From assembly GCA_030063045.1 (NCBI GenBank), contig JAQSEB010000004.1, positions 1,302,001 through 1,366,000 of the forward strand: a DNA stretch of 64,000 nucleotides, written 5' to 3'. The translations under genes and the position numbers were made by a program. The DNA is from Pratylenchus scribneri. Lineage: Eukaryota; Nematoda; Chromadorea; Rhabditida; Pratylenchidae. Within the stretch, counting starts at the first letter, position 1, and every line of letters begins with the position of its first letter. The notes under the pieces are model-generated. The model worked only from the letters and a program-made list of their open reading frames with translations, ran no database searches and was not told the DNA's origin. Positions 36,053 to 49,366 of the stretch are shown here, piece after piece.

Positions 36053-36927
36053 AATGAAATTAAATGTCACACTATCATGCCAAGTGTATTATTAATTTCT
36101 AGTCCATTTATTTTTTATACACAAACAATCATTGTGACATTGTGTGAGACCAAAATTTTTACCACGTTTTTTTGTATCCTCGATTCTAATTTATATACAT
36201 ACCCACCAGCAGTAATTGATGGTAAAAAAGAATAAAATTAAGCTATTTTTATTTGAAGAAAATCATACACAAACTATCTGATTGATTATATACTTGATAT
36301 TGATAAATTCGTCCAAAATAACATAATTCATCATGCTTTTTTTTCCAATACTAGTGTTTTATGTCCCCATCTCTTTCTTTCCCCAACTTCACCGATAATG
36401 CAATGCTTTTCTATATGCAACCGCCTCCTTTCACTAGCCTAGCTTTCTTTCTATTCATCCAATGGTCCACCAGCAGCAGCAGCTGGCTGCTCGTTTACCT
36501 CCAAAACATCATATTTCAAGACATAAAAGCAACCACAGCCCTAAAAAGGCGGAATTAAAATGTAGTGCGCGAAGGACAAATAGACAAATAACTCATCAGC
36601 CAGTTTCCATTCCCTCGCCCTCCCTTCTGAATCAATCAAGGCTTACTCATACCATATTATTCGATAATATTAATTTTAAGCATTTTTTACTTAATTAAAT
36701 CCATATCAATTCTCGATTGCTTCAATACAGTAGAATTGATTGATTTTGAATACAGATAGCTCATTTCTCCGAAAGTAATTTTTCCTGCCTTCTCAAAATT
36801 GAATACGGGTCGAGAGAGGAACAAAGCAAGGCCACCAGAGACTGACTTACTATCCATAAAATATTTCGGCTAGCTGCTTGTGCTTGCAAAATTTTCTTTA
36901 AAAATTAAAAATCTCATCATAAGAATT
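36053..36927. other. Intergenic region before memo-1
   Basis: 875 bp with no supported gene. Overlapping + strand frames at 36361-36698 (with a small CAGCAGCAGCAG run near 36472) show no conserved motif or matching splice sites. The spacing is too long for a typical nematode operon gap, so memo-1 probably has its own promoter here. Confidence 0.5.
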
Positions 36928-38751
36928 ATGAGCTACGACTATGGGCAATTCAATGGGATGAGCAGTCAACATGGAGGAGGGAGGATCAGACCTGCTTCCC
37001 ATGCTGGATCATGGTTTTAATTTTGTTTATTATCCATTCATTTAAAAATGCGATATTTCAGGTATTCCGATAACCCAAAAGAATTGGATCGTCAATTAGG
37101 AAATTGGCTAAATGTAGCAGGTCAAAATATTGGACAGGCGAGAGCTATCAGTAAGATCTAAATTTTTATTTCTTCTAATGGAGTTTTCTTTCATTTTCAG
37201 TATCACCACATGCAGGTTATTTATTAATGACATGGTGCATGGTTGACTTAAATATTTTATTAAAGGGTATACATATTGTGGTGAAACAGCGGCATTTGCT
37301 TTCAAACAAGTGGTCCCGGAAAAAATGTATATATATTTAAAAAAAAATTATATTTAACATAAAATTTTAGAAAACGAATTTTTGTATTAGGGCCTTCTCA
37401 TGTTGTCGTATGTTTTCATATAAATTAAATATAATAATCCAATTTATAGTATTTGTCGGGTTGTGCTTTGACGACAACAGGTTATATTTTATATTAAACT
37501 TACTGGATATCAATAAAAAATCAAATGTTCATTTTATTTTATTCTTTGCCCTTGTTATATAAATAGCCAGTAAAGCCACAATCAATTTATTAAGAATTAT
37601 GTGAAACTGAAATATACATTGTAATTGTAGTGAAATACTCAACACCGCTTGGTGATCTTCTGGTTGACTCCGCTGGTAAATTTATTTTATATTCAAAGTA
37701 TTTAGCCATATTTTACAGTGAATGAACAATTGATGAATTCGCACGGGGCAGATGCATTTGAATGGATGTCTAATAGGAATGAAGAAGCCGAACATTCACT
37801 TGGTATTTAATTATAATATTTTATAATAATAATAATTTTTCAAATTAAGAGATGCAAATGCCATTTATTGCCAAAATAATGGAAAAGTTGGTCATTTTTA
37901 TTGACTTATTATTATTATTTCAATTATAGTCGAACCTCTGGCTCTTATAAAATTGTGCCCGTCCTTATCGGTTCATTAAGCAATTCACGCCAACAATTTT
38001 ATGGTTAATTAAATTAATTTGAATTATTAAATAAAATATTATATTTCAGGCCGAATTTTTGCCAATTACATTTCTGATCCATCCAATCTCTTTGTCATTT
38101 CTTCTGATTTTTGCCATTGGGGTATATTAGAGAATTCATTTTTTAATATAATTTTAATATTAATAGGTCAACGTTTTCGGTACACCCCAGTTGAACCGTC
38201 GAGTGGTCGTCCAATTCACGAGCAAATTGCTAACCTTGACCAACAAGTTCTAATCAATAATTTAATATTTAAATTAATATCCAATTTTAAAAGGGAATGG
38301 ATGCCATTGCCTCATTGGATCCGGCATTGTTCAATGATTATTTGAAAAAAACACAGAATACAATTTGTGGTCGAAACCCAATTTGTGTAATGCTTCAGGT
38401 TTAGCCAAAATGCCGTTTAAAAATCTTATTATTATTTGCGAATAAAGGCAGCCGAATATTTTCGACAAATGAATAATCACACTGCTGAATTCCGATTTCT
38501 CAAATATGCTCAATCCAACAAGGTCGGTTTCTCCTTAAAATAAGTCAAAAAAATAAATTTATTTAATCATTAGGCTAAAGGCTATATTTTAAATTTATTT
38601 ATCAAATTAAAATATAATTTGAATTTAACTTTATCCACTCGGACTAATCCTTTTCATATATATAATTTAATTGTTTTTCCAGTGCCGTTCATTGTCTGAT
38701 TCCAGCGTTTCTTATGCCGCCGGAGCTCTTTTTATCAATCCACGTGGCTAG
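36928..38751 (+). CDS. memo-1: MEMO1 homologue
   Basis: MEMO1 is a small metal-binding protein linked to cell motility, redox signalling and lifespan (family knowledge). The start is [19 protein letters not shown]. Family blocks: [130 protein letters not shown] and [17 protein letters not shown] at the end. The His of PHAGY and GPSH, the DFCHWG segment and the Cys of ICGR, the usual metal site, are kept. About 12 short exons. Length near 300 residues is normal. Confidence 0.95.
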
Positions 38752-39188
38752 CAGGAATGAAAGAAAACCAAAGAAATTATCCATCAAATAAAAACACATC
38801 AAATGGCGCTCACATTAAATTCGCCGAAAGGAAAATATACACAAAATATCCCCAAAACATCGTTCTTTCCACTTCAAATTAACTTTTTATTTTGTAAATG
38901 TCCCTTTTCTCTAATTTAATATTCCGCCCATAATTGACAAATTCTTTTCCATTCAATTATCATTCATTTTGTTCAATTTTTAAACTTTGATGATTTATGC
39001 GCAAAAAATGGAATTGGTGAAAATAATATGCATTATTTTGGGTAGAATAACCGGGAAAAGCGAAAGAAGCACGGGAAATATATTTAAAATGAAAAATATT
39101 GGGGGATAAAATAAACTCTTCCATTTGAATAAACCAAATTTGATGATAAAAATATGGGAGGAGGGGAGGATATCAAGAAGTCAAATTA
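38752..39188. other. Convergent 3' gap between memo-1 and the synaptotagmin
   Basis: 437 bp between two stop codons that face each other. AATAAA-like signals on the + strand (near 38788) fit a poly(A) site. No gene seen. Confidence 0.5.
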
Positions 39189-41092
39189 TTAGTCGGCATC
39201 CGGTTGCAATGAATGCCAAGCGGCAACTGATCTTCGGGGTGTAGCAATCATGTCCTAAACATTTCAATTTTTTCAAAAAAAAATTTTTTATTGCCAATTT
39301 CACCTGCCAATGTTTAAGCCCAACTCCAGATGCATTTGTACCAATGACCACGTGACCAATTCTCTCATTAGATCCAACTCGATCATAATCGGAAACTGCA
39401 ATATTTTAATTAAAATATCAACAATAATATTTTGCCCAAGGAAATAACAAAATTTTTTTCCACCCAGTTCTGAGGGGCATTTATTCGTTCTCTAATTCCC
39501 CTTAATAAAATTATGTACATGAAATTCCTCTTTAATTATGATGAATATTTATTAGTCCTTCCTAATCTAGGGCTAAAGTTGTTTGAGGCGAGAGCTGGAC
39601 CTAAACTCTCACCCCGTGTCGTCGCTTGAGGTCTAACCCCCAGTGGCCCAATGAACGGGAAATTGAGGGAACTTAAATTATTAATTATTTATGAGTTGGG
39701 CATGAAATTGGATTAATAAAATGAACAGACCATTGTGAGTGAGAGGCTGGTTTATAAATGTGGATTGAGGCAATATTTGATTGATAGGGTAGATTGGTTA
39801 TCGGGAAAAAAGAGGAAGTGGGTTTTACAGGTACAGTACGAAATTAGGAAATGGCCTTAGGCATCATTGGACAATATTTTCATACTTTTTATTCCATCCA
39901 AAACTACAAAATTCTGAACTTCCCCAAATTCAAGTAAACTCACATAACATGAAGATGTACTCGCTGTAATTTTTCGGGGCTTACTTCATATGAGAATGAT
40001 TCATTATAATATGGATTAAGCGTTTTCATTTTAATTGTCGTTTCTAAAATTATTCATTGTACAAAATTATAGAAAATAAAATACTTTTCTTCTCCAATCG
40101 TTTGTTTTGGGCCATCAAATAAATTTTCACGTACGGATCACTTAGGCCTAGGACATCCTTAAAAAATGGATAAATTAATGCGCGAAAAATGAATGGCCAT
40201 TGCAACTGACCATCTTTTTGAGGTTTTTACATTCCATCACCTATAAATTGTTTTATCCTTTTCCAATGCCCCTTTTATCCCATACTCATACTCACCACAA
40301 CAGTTAATTTATTTTTGTTCGGAACATAGCGAAGAGCCAAACAAACTTCGCCCAATCTATTTTCCTGAAGTAAAAGGAATTTTGCTATTGCCAAAATCTA
40401 AAATGAAAATTAACCGGTGGAGCTTCAATGGGAACCGTCCTTTCAATTGTCGTGGCCAAATCGACCTTTCCTAAAAATAAATAAAATTGATTGTTCCAAT
40501 CCTTCGAAAATCACCGAGAGGAACGCTGACTTGGCCAATTTGATCCTAAAAAATTAAATAAAACCGAATTTGCGTACTACATACAAATATTTCCAAATCA
40601 ATTAAAATGCGATGCGGATTTCCCATTTTTACAAATTGATTTGGAAATATTTATATGTAGTACGCAAATTCAGTTATTTAATTTCTGATGGCGGCAAAGA
40701 AGTGAATTACATGTTTTCCAAATCCTTTAAGTGAAAAAATTTAAAAAAAAACATCAAGCCTAAATATCTTACGGTCAAAATCATAGACATTTAAGATTAG
40801 CGTTTGACTGTTAATTTCATTGTAAGGCACTTTGAATTGGAACGACTCGTTGAAGACCTAAAATAATTGGGAAGAATTCGCTGATTCTGACGAGGAACAC
40901 TAACCGGATTGAGAGACTTTCTCTGCACCTTTGTTTGGAATTTTTTCTTTTTGTCCTAGAAGAAAGAATTGTTGCATATTTTAGTGAGAAACAATTTACT
41001 TACAGGTAACAAAAATAATTTCACGTACGGATCTGATGTCCCCCCCAAATCCATCGCGGGCAAATTTTCGGCGCTGATAATACAAACGGTCA
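39189..41092 (-). CDS. snt: Synaptotagmin, C2A and C2B domains (N-terminus not found)
   Basis: Calcium sensor for vesicle fusion. Minus-strand exons give C2A ([82 protein letters not shown]), a linker with [18 protein letters not shown], then C2B ([100 protein letters not shown]). Calcium-binding Asp residues in DPYVK and YDFDR/SDYDR are present. The end is WHSLQPDAD. The transmembrane exon and the first C2A strand were not found upstream, so the gene probably continues into 41.1-47.3 kb through large introns. The C2B join across the 560-bp intron does not resolve in frame. Paralogue not decided. Confidence 0.86.
40556..40680. mobile_element. Palindromic element in a synaptotagmin intron
   Basis: Arms 40556-40603 and about 40633-40680 are reverse complements over about 45 bp, including CGAATTTGCGTACTACATA and AATATTTCCAAATCAATT, with a loop of about 30 bp. 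Few mismatches. It fills most of the intron between FGKH and DQIGQV. Non-coding, MITE-like. Confidence 0.8.
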
Positions 41093-44000
41093 ACTAAAAA
41101 ATGATGGAATTGTAGAATATGGGGAAAAAGCATTGAAAATGGAATAAAAGAACATTTAAAAAGGGGTGTTGACTGTTGATGAGATGATACTTTTTTGGAA
41201 GAATCCCTGGGGACAAGATTTTGAGGATGACAACCGTCACGGATAATCTGGAGCTGCAAATGCCGAATGGGCGAAAACTTTGCAACTTTCCAAAAATAAA
41301 CTCAAAGAAGACCAAAAATCTAATAAAATCCGAAGCCACAAAAATGAAAGAAAATGAAGGAGAATTGGGAATCATAAAATTGAAAATTTTTGCCCATTGA
41401 TAAATCTATCATTATTCCCATTTTTATACATTGTTTTTGTCGAATTCATAGTCCAATTTGTAGGAAAGTGTGCCTAAATATTTCTTTTCCTTGTCCCCAT
41501 CTCCTGTCGTTCTCCTCCCATTGCCTTGAATTGGGACAGCTGCCATGCTCAATATTTGTAATTGGTCTAAAAAATTGAAGAAATATTAGAAGAATTGCAA
41601 AAATGATTCCACGGAAAAATGGTTTATGGTTTGGGTGTGAATGATGTCATTTTTTTAAATTCCAATGAGAAAAAGGAACATTTTGAATTGGCCAAAATAT
41701 ACATTTTCGACGGGGCATTTTAAAATGAGAAGCGCGAGAAAATGTTCCGTTTTATATGCATCCCATAGAATACTTTAGAATGTATTTTTATGACCAGAAT
41801 ATATTAAAAATACTGTATATATTGGAATGATTTGATGAATGCCCAAAGGCAAGTTCATGAAAAAAGGAAAATAACTGATTAATTAAAACCAACTTCGACA
41901 TTTGCTAATTAATTCACGCCCAAATCGTGATGGACCGCTGCCTTGTTGCGGCTGTTGTCCCTTCATTTTGATACTATCCGGGACCTTTTTCATTTTTTTT
42001 GAATTTCAGGAAGAGTAATTCGAAATAAAAACTTGTTTGTTTGAGGGCACTTTTACAATTTTTCTTGAATTCAGCCCAGGCTCATTCCCTTTTAGTTTAC
42101 TCGAAAAAATCTACGTGGCTTTTATGGTAAGTGAGCGAGCCCATCCATAAAATCATTTTATAAAGAAATATGGGGAATTGAATTGATCAACAATAGGAGG
42201 AAGAAAGAAAGTGGCACATAATGATGGGGAAAATTCATTTATGGAATTTAAAGATTCCCCCTAATTATACCGGATTCGGATTGTTAATTTATATTTTCAG
42301 CATCCCTGAATCCGAAGGAAACCGTTGGAAATTTGTAAGAAGATTATAAGATGTAAAGGAATCATCAAATAAATATCGTTTAATTAAAATTAACTCAAGC
42401 CGAAATTCCAAATGAGTTAAACGAAAAATATATTGTATTGAAGAAATTAAAGATTGTCAAATAAACAATAATATTATTTATGAGGCATGGGCATTAATAA
42501 GGATAATTGACGTAGAAAGGGAATAAATTATAGGGGAATATTAGTGGGAAAATAATAGGAAAAGGGCAAAAAATTCCAAAAGCCGAAATTGCACCCAACA
42601 ATTTTGGAATAGAGTGGGGTTAATTGGCATGCACCGCATTTTTCCCAATGGATGGGCCTGTCATCATAAAGCGGATGATGGCTTTAATTGGTAATTGGCA
42701 TTGGAGCAAAATTGGGAAATAACAGACTGGAGGGGGGGGGGGGGGGATGAGGCAGATGGACACACAAAAAGGATGGAAAGAGTCTAATTTTAGTCAGGAA
42801 ATAATTGATGAATAATGGCTAAAATTGGTTGCATAAACTAAATTCTTGTTTATATTATTAATTAAATTGTGAATTTTGAGTAAAATTAAGTAAAATGGGT
42901 ATTGACTTCAAAAATTATTTTTGCCATTGAATTTGCTACTGTGAGATTTTTACAGCAGCCGCGGACCTTTCGCCCCATTGCTTCGTCCTTTTTCCCGCAA
43001 TTCAATTGTTCTTTTTCCCCAAAAGCCATTAATTGAAACGGTCCTCCCTTTTTAAATGGAATGCCGTCGCCGACATCGGCCCACTAATTGATGGGGGAGA
43101 CGGAATTCGGAATTGGAACGTTGGGAATGGAGAATGGTGGCATTCAAATGCAAAAGAAAAGGGAATTGAGTGAGTTAACCCGCCTGCTGAGGGTATTTGG
43201 AATGCATTTTTTGCTTTTGCCTTCTTTCCCATTCCCATTTCGCCTTTGGTCAAAATGGCCATTGTCGGGCACCACGGAATTGGATTGTCTTCCGAAAACA
43301 ATCGGGGGGTGGGTGGAGGGATGGATGGCCTCGAAGTATTTCGGCCAAATCCAACGGAAATGGGATAAATTTCCAATGAAATGCTGACGGATTTGGACAA
43401 AAATTGGCTAATTCATTCGGTATTTCATTTTAGGGGAAGCAATGATAGCGAATTTTTGAATTATATTTCAATATTATTTTAGGAAAATACTGTTATTCAA
43501 ATCATTAACAACAATTGGAATAGTGGTGATATATTCCTTAATAAAATTCCGACTATTCTTCAAAAACGGCATTTTACCGGATTATATTGTTTTGTTCTTT
43601 GTACTTTGTTAAAAAGAAAACTTATGAAAGTAGCCAAAATTGTAGTCGTGAAAAAGCTAGAACGCGATATTTGGCACATGGACACTTTTTACTTTCCCTG
43701 CTGCTATGGACTTTGATTGTGCGTGCGATTGTTAGACGGAATACGGAAATAAAATTCTTCAATAATTTGAGGGAGCCAACGGCAGAATTTCATTGTTTTG
43801 TTTTGTTGACAAAAAAATGTAAAGAGAATTTGAAAAGGGGATTATTAGCGCAAAATATTGGCAATGGCAGTGAAAAGGGAGGAGGGGCCTGCTGCTGGCA
43901 CATTCATTTTGCCCATTCTCCTTAGGGCACCGATTATCTTCAGCCGGACATCTGGTTCGGTGTTGGCACTTTCCCAATGCTTGAAAGGAGAAAGTCACTC

Positions 44001-47000
44001 CGGCAATTGCCTAAATTCCCTGGAGGGGCGAAAAGTGACAGGAAGAAAGGTGAAATTTTGGGATAAGAAGAACTAAGTCAAAAATAAAATGTGGCAAAGG
44101 GGAGAAATAGGCCAATCACCAAAAAATCCGAGATGGCCAAGAATGCTCATTTGAGTTGGTATTTCGAGGTTAGTGGCCGTTTTTTTCCGTTGCTGCTTCA
44201 CGGCTGTGGTCGTTGCATTTCCCTTTTCATTTTCTTCGCTTTCTCAAGCTGGGCCTTGGGCCTTGGCCCTCCATTTAAATGCACCGCCCTCCACATTCCG
44301 TCGACGGCATGGCACTTGTAAGGAAGGAGTATTTGGAAGGAGGTATTGATTTAGGAGTGCCTGAATGGGAGAAAAAAAAGTGGAATAGAATGAGGAAAAT
44401 GGGGAGAAGTGGAACACAGGCTTATGACACCCAAAGAAGGGAATAGCGGCTTGGCCCAATTCATTCAAATGGACGTGGAAATGTGGGAAGGCAAAATGCA
44501 TACCAAGAAGGGATCTGAGACAATGTGCCAAGGGAAATGTGCCGATGGAATTTGAGAACTTTGGTGGTTCAATGTTCAATGCGAATATGGGAAATTAAGG
44601 AAAAAAATATTGGCCATTTAAAACATCTTCCAATATTTAACGAATAGTTTATGTTTTATCCATCTATTCATAGTTTTTGGGACATTTATATAAGCAAAGG
44701 AAATTTATTAAAGGATAGAATTTATTGTTTAGGTAGGTATAATTATAATTATAATATATCAAATCAAGAAGGTGAGCCATGGAATTATAAAATGAGACTT
44801 AAACAAAACAAAGATTACAAAATTAAACTGACTTTTTTCTCATTAACTATTACGAGGAAATGGAATTGGAATTTGCAAAATAGTTGCATATTGTGGTCAG
44901 TTTTTGCCCAATTTGTGGTTGATGATTTCATCTTTGCAAAGAAAAGAGTCATCTGAAAGTGGAATCTGAATAAATTCAAAATATTTCCCGGAGGAACATC
45001 AAAAATAAATTAGAAAAGAAATAAGAAAACACCTTTCTAAAAACACTTATTCTTCTCCCCAAAATCAAACTAATTCCTCTTTCTTTTATCATTCTTATTT
45101 TTTGGAATTTTATGTAATAATAATTCAACAAATTTATATTTTTGAGATCTTTATCCATGCGAATGCCATCAAGATGTTCTTAAAAACCCTCGAAAAAATT
45201 GTATATTTATAAATCCTAATGGGCAATTCTTTCAATTTTTATCCGGACAAAAAACTTCCATTCCCATTATCCCAAACTTGAACAGCTTTATGAGAATTTC
45301 CCCATTCCTCCTCAACCATTTCCGTCTGTCAATATTTCTTTCCTCCATTTCCCTCATAATCTTTTCCACATTTTATTGTTCATCGTTATTCCCATCCAAG
45401 ACTTACGGCTGGCTGTTAGCTTTGAACCATTTGGCGCCATTCATGATCCAATCCGGTGATCCTTTGAATGGAAAAGGAGAATGATGATGATTGTTTTGTG
45501 AGTTGTTTGGCTCCTTTTTATTTAAACCACCCATTCATTCCCTGCAACATCCCGGTACTTTGTCGGATCGGAGCAAAACAGCTGCTGAAACCCATGTCTG
45601 CTCCCAGCAAGTATCCTCCAATTTAACATTCTTCCACCACATATTCCTCTTCCAATTGTGCAAATCCCCTTCCCCTTTCACTTGCATCAAAAACCAACTT
45701 TCCCTTTGGAATTTGGATTTGTGGATCTTTCTGCAGCTACTGCGACGAGTATTCAGATTTAAAAACATTCATAGAATGTAGAAAAAAAATTTGAAAATTC
45801 TATTTTTCCCCGTAAATTCCTTATTATTATTATTTTTATTTGCATTGGAGAAAAGAGGGAGATAGGAATATACTATACGTTATATGCCCTCCGGCTGGGA
45901 AATAATCGTTAATGCGGTATCCTCTAAATCTATTCACAATGCAATAGTGATTGTTCATTCAGGGGAAATGTCCATTTCCATCATTAAGTTCGCCATGACC
46001 AATGACCTTCTTTGCTCCATACATAGTTAAGTTACTCTTTTGAGTGTATTCCGCATTGCAACTTTTCCGTCCAAATCCCCCAAATTAGTCACAATTCCAT
46101 CGCCAGTGTAAATTCTTTATCTCTTTTTCTAATTTCGTCTTTCGGATGAGAATTTTTCATTTTAATGGGCTAAATTAGTTTGCTAATCTTATTCATAACC
46201 AACATTGAACCAATAAAATATAATTTATAAGTAAATTAAAGTTAAATTAATAATGACCAAATGATATTTAATAAATTCCAATGCCTCTTTCTTTTCTACT
46301 CCCCATTCCTCAACCTTCCATTTCCTTTCTTTGCCCTTTCTTTTGTGGACAAGCCAATTATTCGGTACTGGCCAGTGGCCATCCAAACGGGGGCTGGAAA
46401 TAAATTTGTGGGCAAAATGGGAGGAAAACAAAAAAAAAAGGAGGCGGGCGGTCTGCAAGCCATCAAATTGGCACCCGAAAATGCCAAACCAGCCACTGGG
46501 ACTAGGATTTGGCCCAAAATTAATTTGCTGCCGACAATTCCATAGTTCCCAATTGTTAGAAATTGTTAGCATTGAAAGGGAAAATGTCCAATTTTGGCCA
46601 ATGAATTCAATCCAAATCCGTTTGAGGTTGTGGATAGCAATTTTCCCAATAAAATCTATAGTAAAATTTTCTAATATTTTTTAAGTTCAAAAAATGGACA
46701 CATTTCCCACTTCCTTTTATTCAAAAATTGCTTTCCAACTGGGAATAATGTCCCTTTTTGCGGCCACAGAGTTAGGATAGATGTTCCCCTCGGGGGCTTA
46801 TTCCTTTCATTTTCGCCTTCATTTGTGCACAAAATCCTCGTCTATTCTTCTCCGATTCCATTTGGGTTCTTTTGGCTCCATCCATAGCCAAAACAAATGG
46901 AGGAGAGCGGGTCCAGTCAAATTTAAAGAGGAAAGTATGGCCATCCTTCCCCAATTCATTCAACCAAAAATTTCCGCCTTTTTGACTTTTGCTGGCCAAA

Positions 47001-47398
47001 TATGGGTCTTCCAATTAAATATGGGTTTGGGCCAATGTATGGTGGAGGGAGGAACATAAAAAATGAAGAATCTTCTTTGGGCATAAATTGAGAAAAATGG
47101 AACGTCCCTTATTATTTTTACTAAAATGGCAAAATCATTATTTTCAAGCAGATAATAATCCTTCATTTTTGGTAAATCTTGTGCCAAATGTGTATTTTAT
47201 CTTGAATAATACCTCTTTATTCATGCAAATGTTCTTGATACTACAGAATAAAATGCCGAACATTTTAACTGACTTTGACCTCAAGCAAATTCAATTCCAT
47301 TCTCTATTAAAATTTAAAAACATTTATTTAACAGATTTTTTAACCTTCTTCATTCATTGCTCTTCAACTTCACTAGCTAATGAAATCTTTGGCCAAAA
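41093..47398. other. 6.3-kb stretch without a supported gene
   Basis: Open frames of 60-124 codons occur on both strands, often mirrored, and none shows family motifs or consistent splicing. The likely content is introns and N-terminal exons of the synaptotagmin plus its promoter, and the promoter of the HtrL-like gene. Composition alternates between AT-rich and more GC-rich GGCCAAA-type patches. A 15-base G run lies at 42732-42746. Confidence 0.5.
42732..42746 (+). repeat. Homopolymer of 15 G
   Basis: AACAGACTGGA is followed by 15 G and then ATGAGG. Such a run is rare in this AT-rich sequence, and its length may be a sequencing or assembly artefact. Confidence 0.9.
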
Positions 47399-49366
47399 AT
47401 GCACTTCATCCTCTCATTAAAAAGAGAGAATAGTGGTAGTGGGAGTGGAGCCAGTGACGGCTCCACTCAACCGTTGGTGAGACCAAGACGGAAATTTTGG
47501 CTGATTTTACTCCTAACTTTGTTGGCATTGACTGCGCTTTTGGCAAATTTGGTCGGTTGCAAAGATTTAGTAATTCATTCAATTTCGTTATTCATTCAGT
47601 TTCTTCTTTACATTTCAATTAACCAATTTGTCTCTTTGTTACGACAACATTGCCAATCGAATGTGGAAAAGTATGAGAATGGGCAACAAAAGCAGTCAAA
47701 TATGAAAGATGATCGACCGCTGCGAGTGCGGATTAATGCCGGTTAGTTGTGATGGCGGCCCAAAAAAACATAAAAACTCACTTATTAAGTATTTGTTTTT
47801 TAAACAAAACAATGGAATCCATTATTTATTAGAATGTTTTCCTTTATTGTCATGACGCGATGAATTTCAGAAGCCCGTTTGATTTCGTCTTCCTTTGAAA
47901 TGCGAGGCAGAAGCAAGGAATTACAGACAAAAACAAGCACTTCCACCGAAACTACAACAAAACCACCAAAATCCAAAGAATCAGTGAATGCCAAAAGTAG
48001 AGAAAGGCAAGTGGAAACATCAAAACAAACCAAAACAGCCACTCGCCAATCTTTCCCTACACATTCTACACCTGTTCAAAGAACAACTCTTTTTATTGGG
48101 AAATCACCGGCCAAAGAAATGCCATCAATGCCCAGAGTTCGGCTGAAAGTGACAGCGGCTGATTTGACACATTCAAAATCAATGACCACGTTGGCACATT
48201 CCCCTGCATCAAAACAAACAATTAGAGGCGATCAGACTACGACTTTGTCCTCAACTTTAAGCCAAAAAAGACGAAATCCCCTTCCCACTATTGTCACGGC
48301 TTTGTTGGATATTGGCAGGGATCGATGGAGGCAAATAATTATTATTCAATTGCATTTTACTAGATTAGTTTAGCCAATATGGTCGCACAATGCACACTTA
48401 TCATAAATTTATGCGCTGGTTGCTCCAACTTCGTGTCCCAATGGTTATTTTCATCGATGAGAAGTCATTGGATTTTGTTCATAGAGAAAGAGCTCGAATT
48501 GGTTGGGGCAATCAAACAAAAGTTTTTAACCTTTGAATCACATTTTATTCGTTTTTATTCACCTATTAGGTTCTTCAAATTTCGCTTTCCCAATTGCCCC
48601 TTTTCTCTTTTCAATCGCAAGTTAAGCGAATAATGCGCTATGAATTAGCCAATTGGGAGGCAGATTGGGATCCAGCGATGATTTCGCACCCCGAAGCTTC
48701 ACATCCTGAATACGTTATTTTGGTCACTTTCAATCTTTTACCCTTTAATATCTAAAATTGGTTCAGGTCAATTCCAAACCTTTCTTCTTGGCAAAAGCTG
48801 CGGTAAATAGCTAAATATTTTCTTTATTCACTATATTCAACGATTCAGAGTGAAAACCCATTTGATTCAGAATTTTTCGTTTGGCTAGATGCGGGTTACG
48901 GACATGGAGAAAGGAGTGTTTTTCCGTCGAAATGGGAATGGAATCCAAATTTTGCTAGAGGCAAAATTTCTGTCATCAAAGTTAAAAATGATAATGAAGG
49001 GAGAATGGATTAAATTAATTTCAGTTAACCCCTCCATCTGATTCTGTTGATAGATACGGACTTCTGGAGCTCTACAGAGTAAGGCCGAAATCTTATATTC
49101 AAATTATTGCTCAATATTCCAATATTTTCCAGCAAGATATTTCGGTATTAAGTGGTGGTTTTTTGGCTGGGGATGTCGAATCTATCAATCGGCTATATTC
49201 TATCCATTATCGAAAATTCCACGATTTGATTCAGAGAAACAAAGTGGACGATGATCAGGTTGGAATATTCTTTGACAAATTGAGTAAAGAAGCCTATTCT
49301 TTGGGGATGGACAATATATTATCATTCAACAATAAATTAGCATCAAAATTAGGATATATTTCTTAA
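47399..49366 (+). CDS. HtrL/YibB-family type II membrane protein
   Basis: The start is MHFILSLKRENSGSGSGASD; a positively charged PRRKF precedes the helix WLILLLTLLALTALLANLV, so the bulk should face the Golgi or ER lumen. A Ser/Thr/Lys-rich stem of about 150 residues follows (KTSTSTETTTKPPKSKESV). The conserved domain begins NPLPTIVTALLDIGRDRWSQ and continues YGRTMHTYHKFMRWLLQL, VPMVIFIDEKSLDFVHRE, RIMRYELANWEADWDPAMIS, HPEASHPEYVILVNSKPFF, SEFFVWLDAGYGHGER and SVLSGGFLAGDVESINRLY. This is the HtrL/YibB pattern known from bacteria and expanded in nematodes; activity is not established, though the fold resembles glycosyltransferases. One intron looks GC-AG (GATGGAG|GCAAAT). The exon around 47570-47640 is uncertain. 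Confidence 0.78.

Noticed and set aside
36361..36698. Two overlapping + strand frames with a CAG run
   Set aside because: No homology or splicing support; likely spacer or promoter DNA.
43029..44579. Mirrored frames of 70-123 codons on both strands
   Set aside because: No motif, no consistent splicing, and overlapping frames in opposite strands; probably non-coding synaptotagmin flank.
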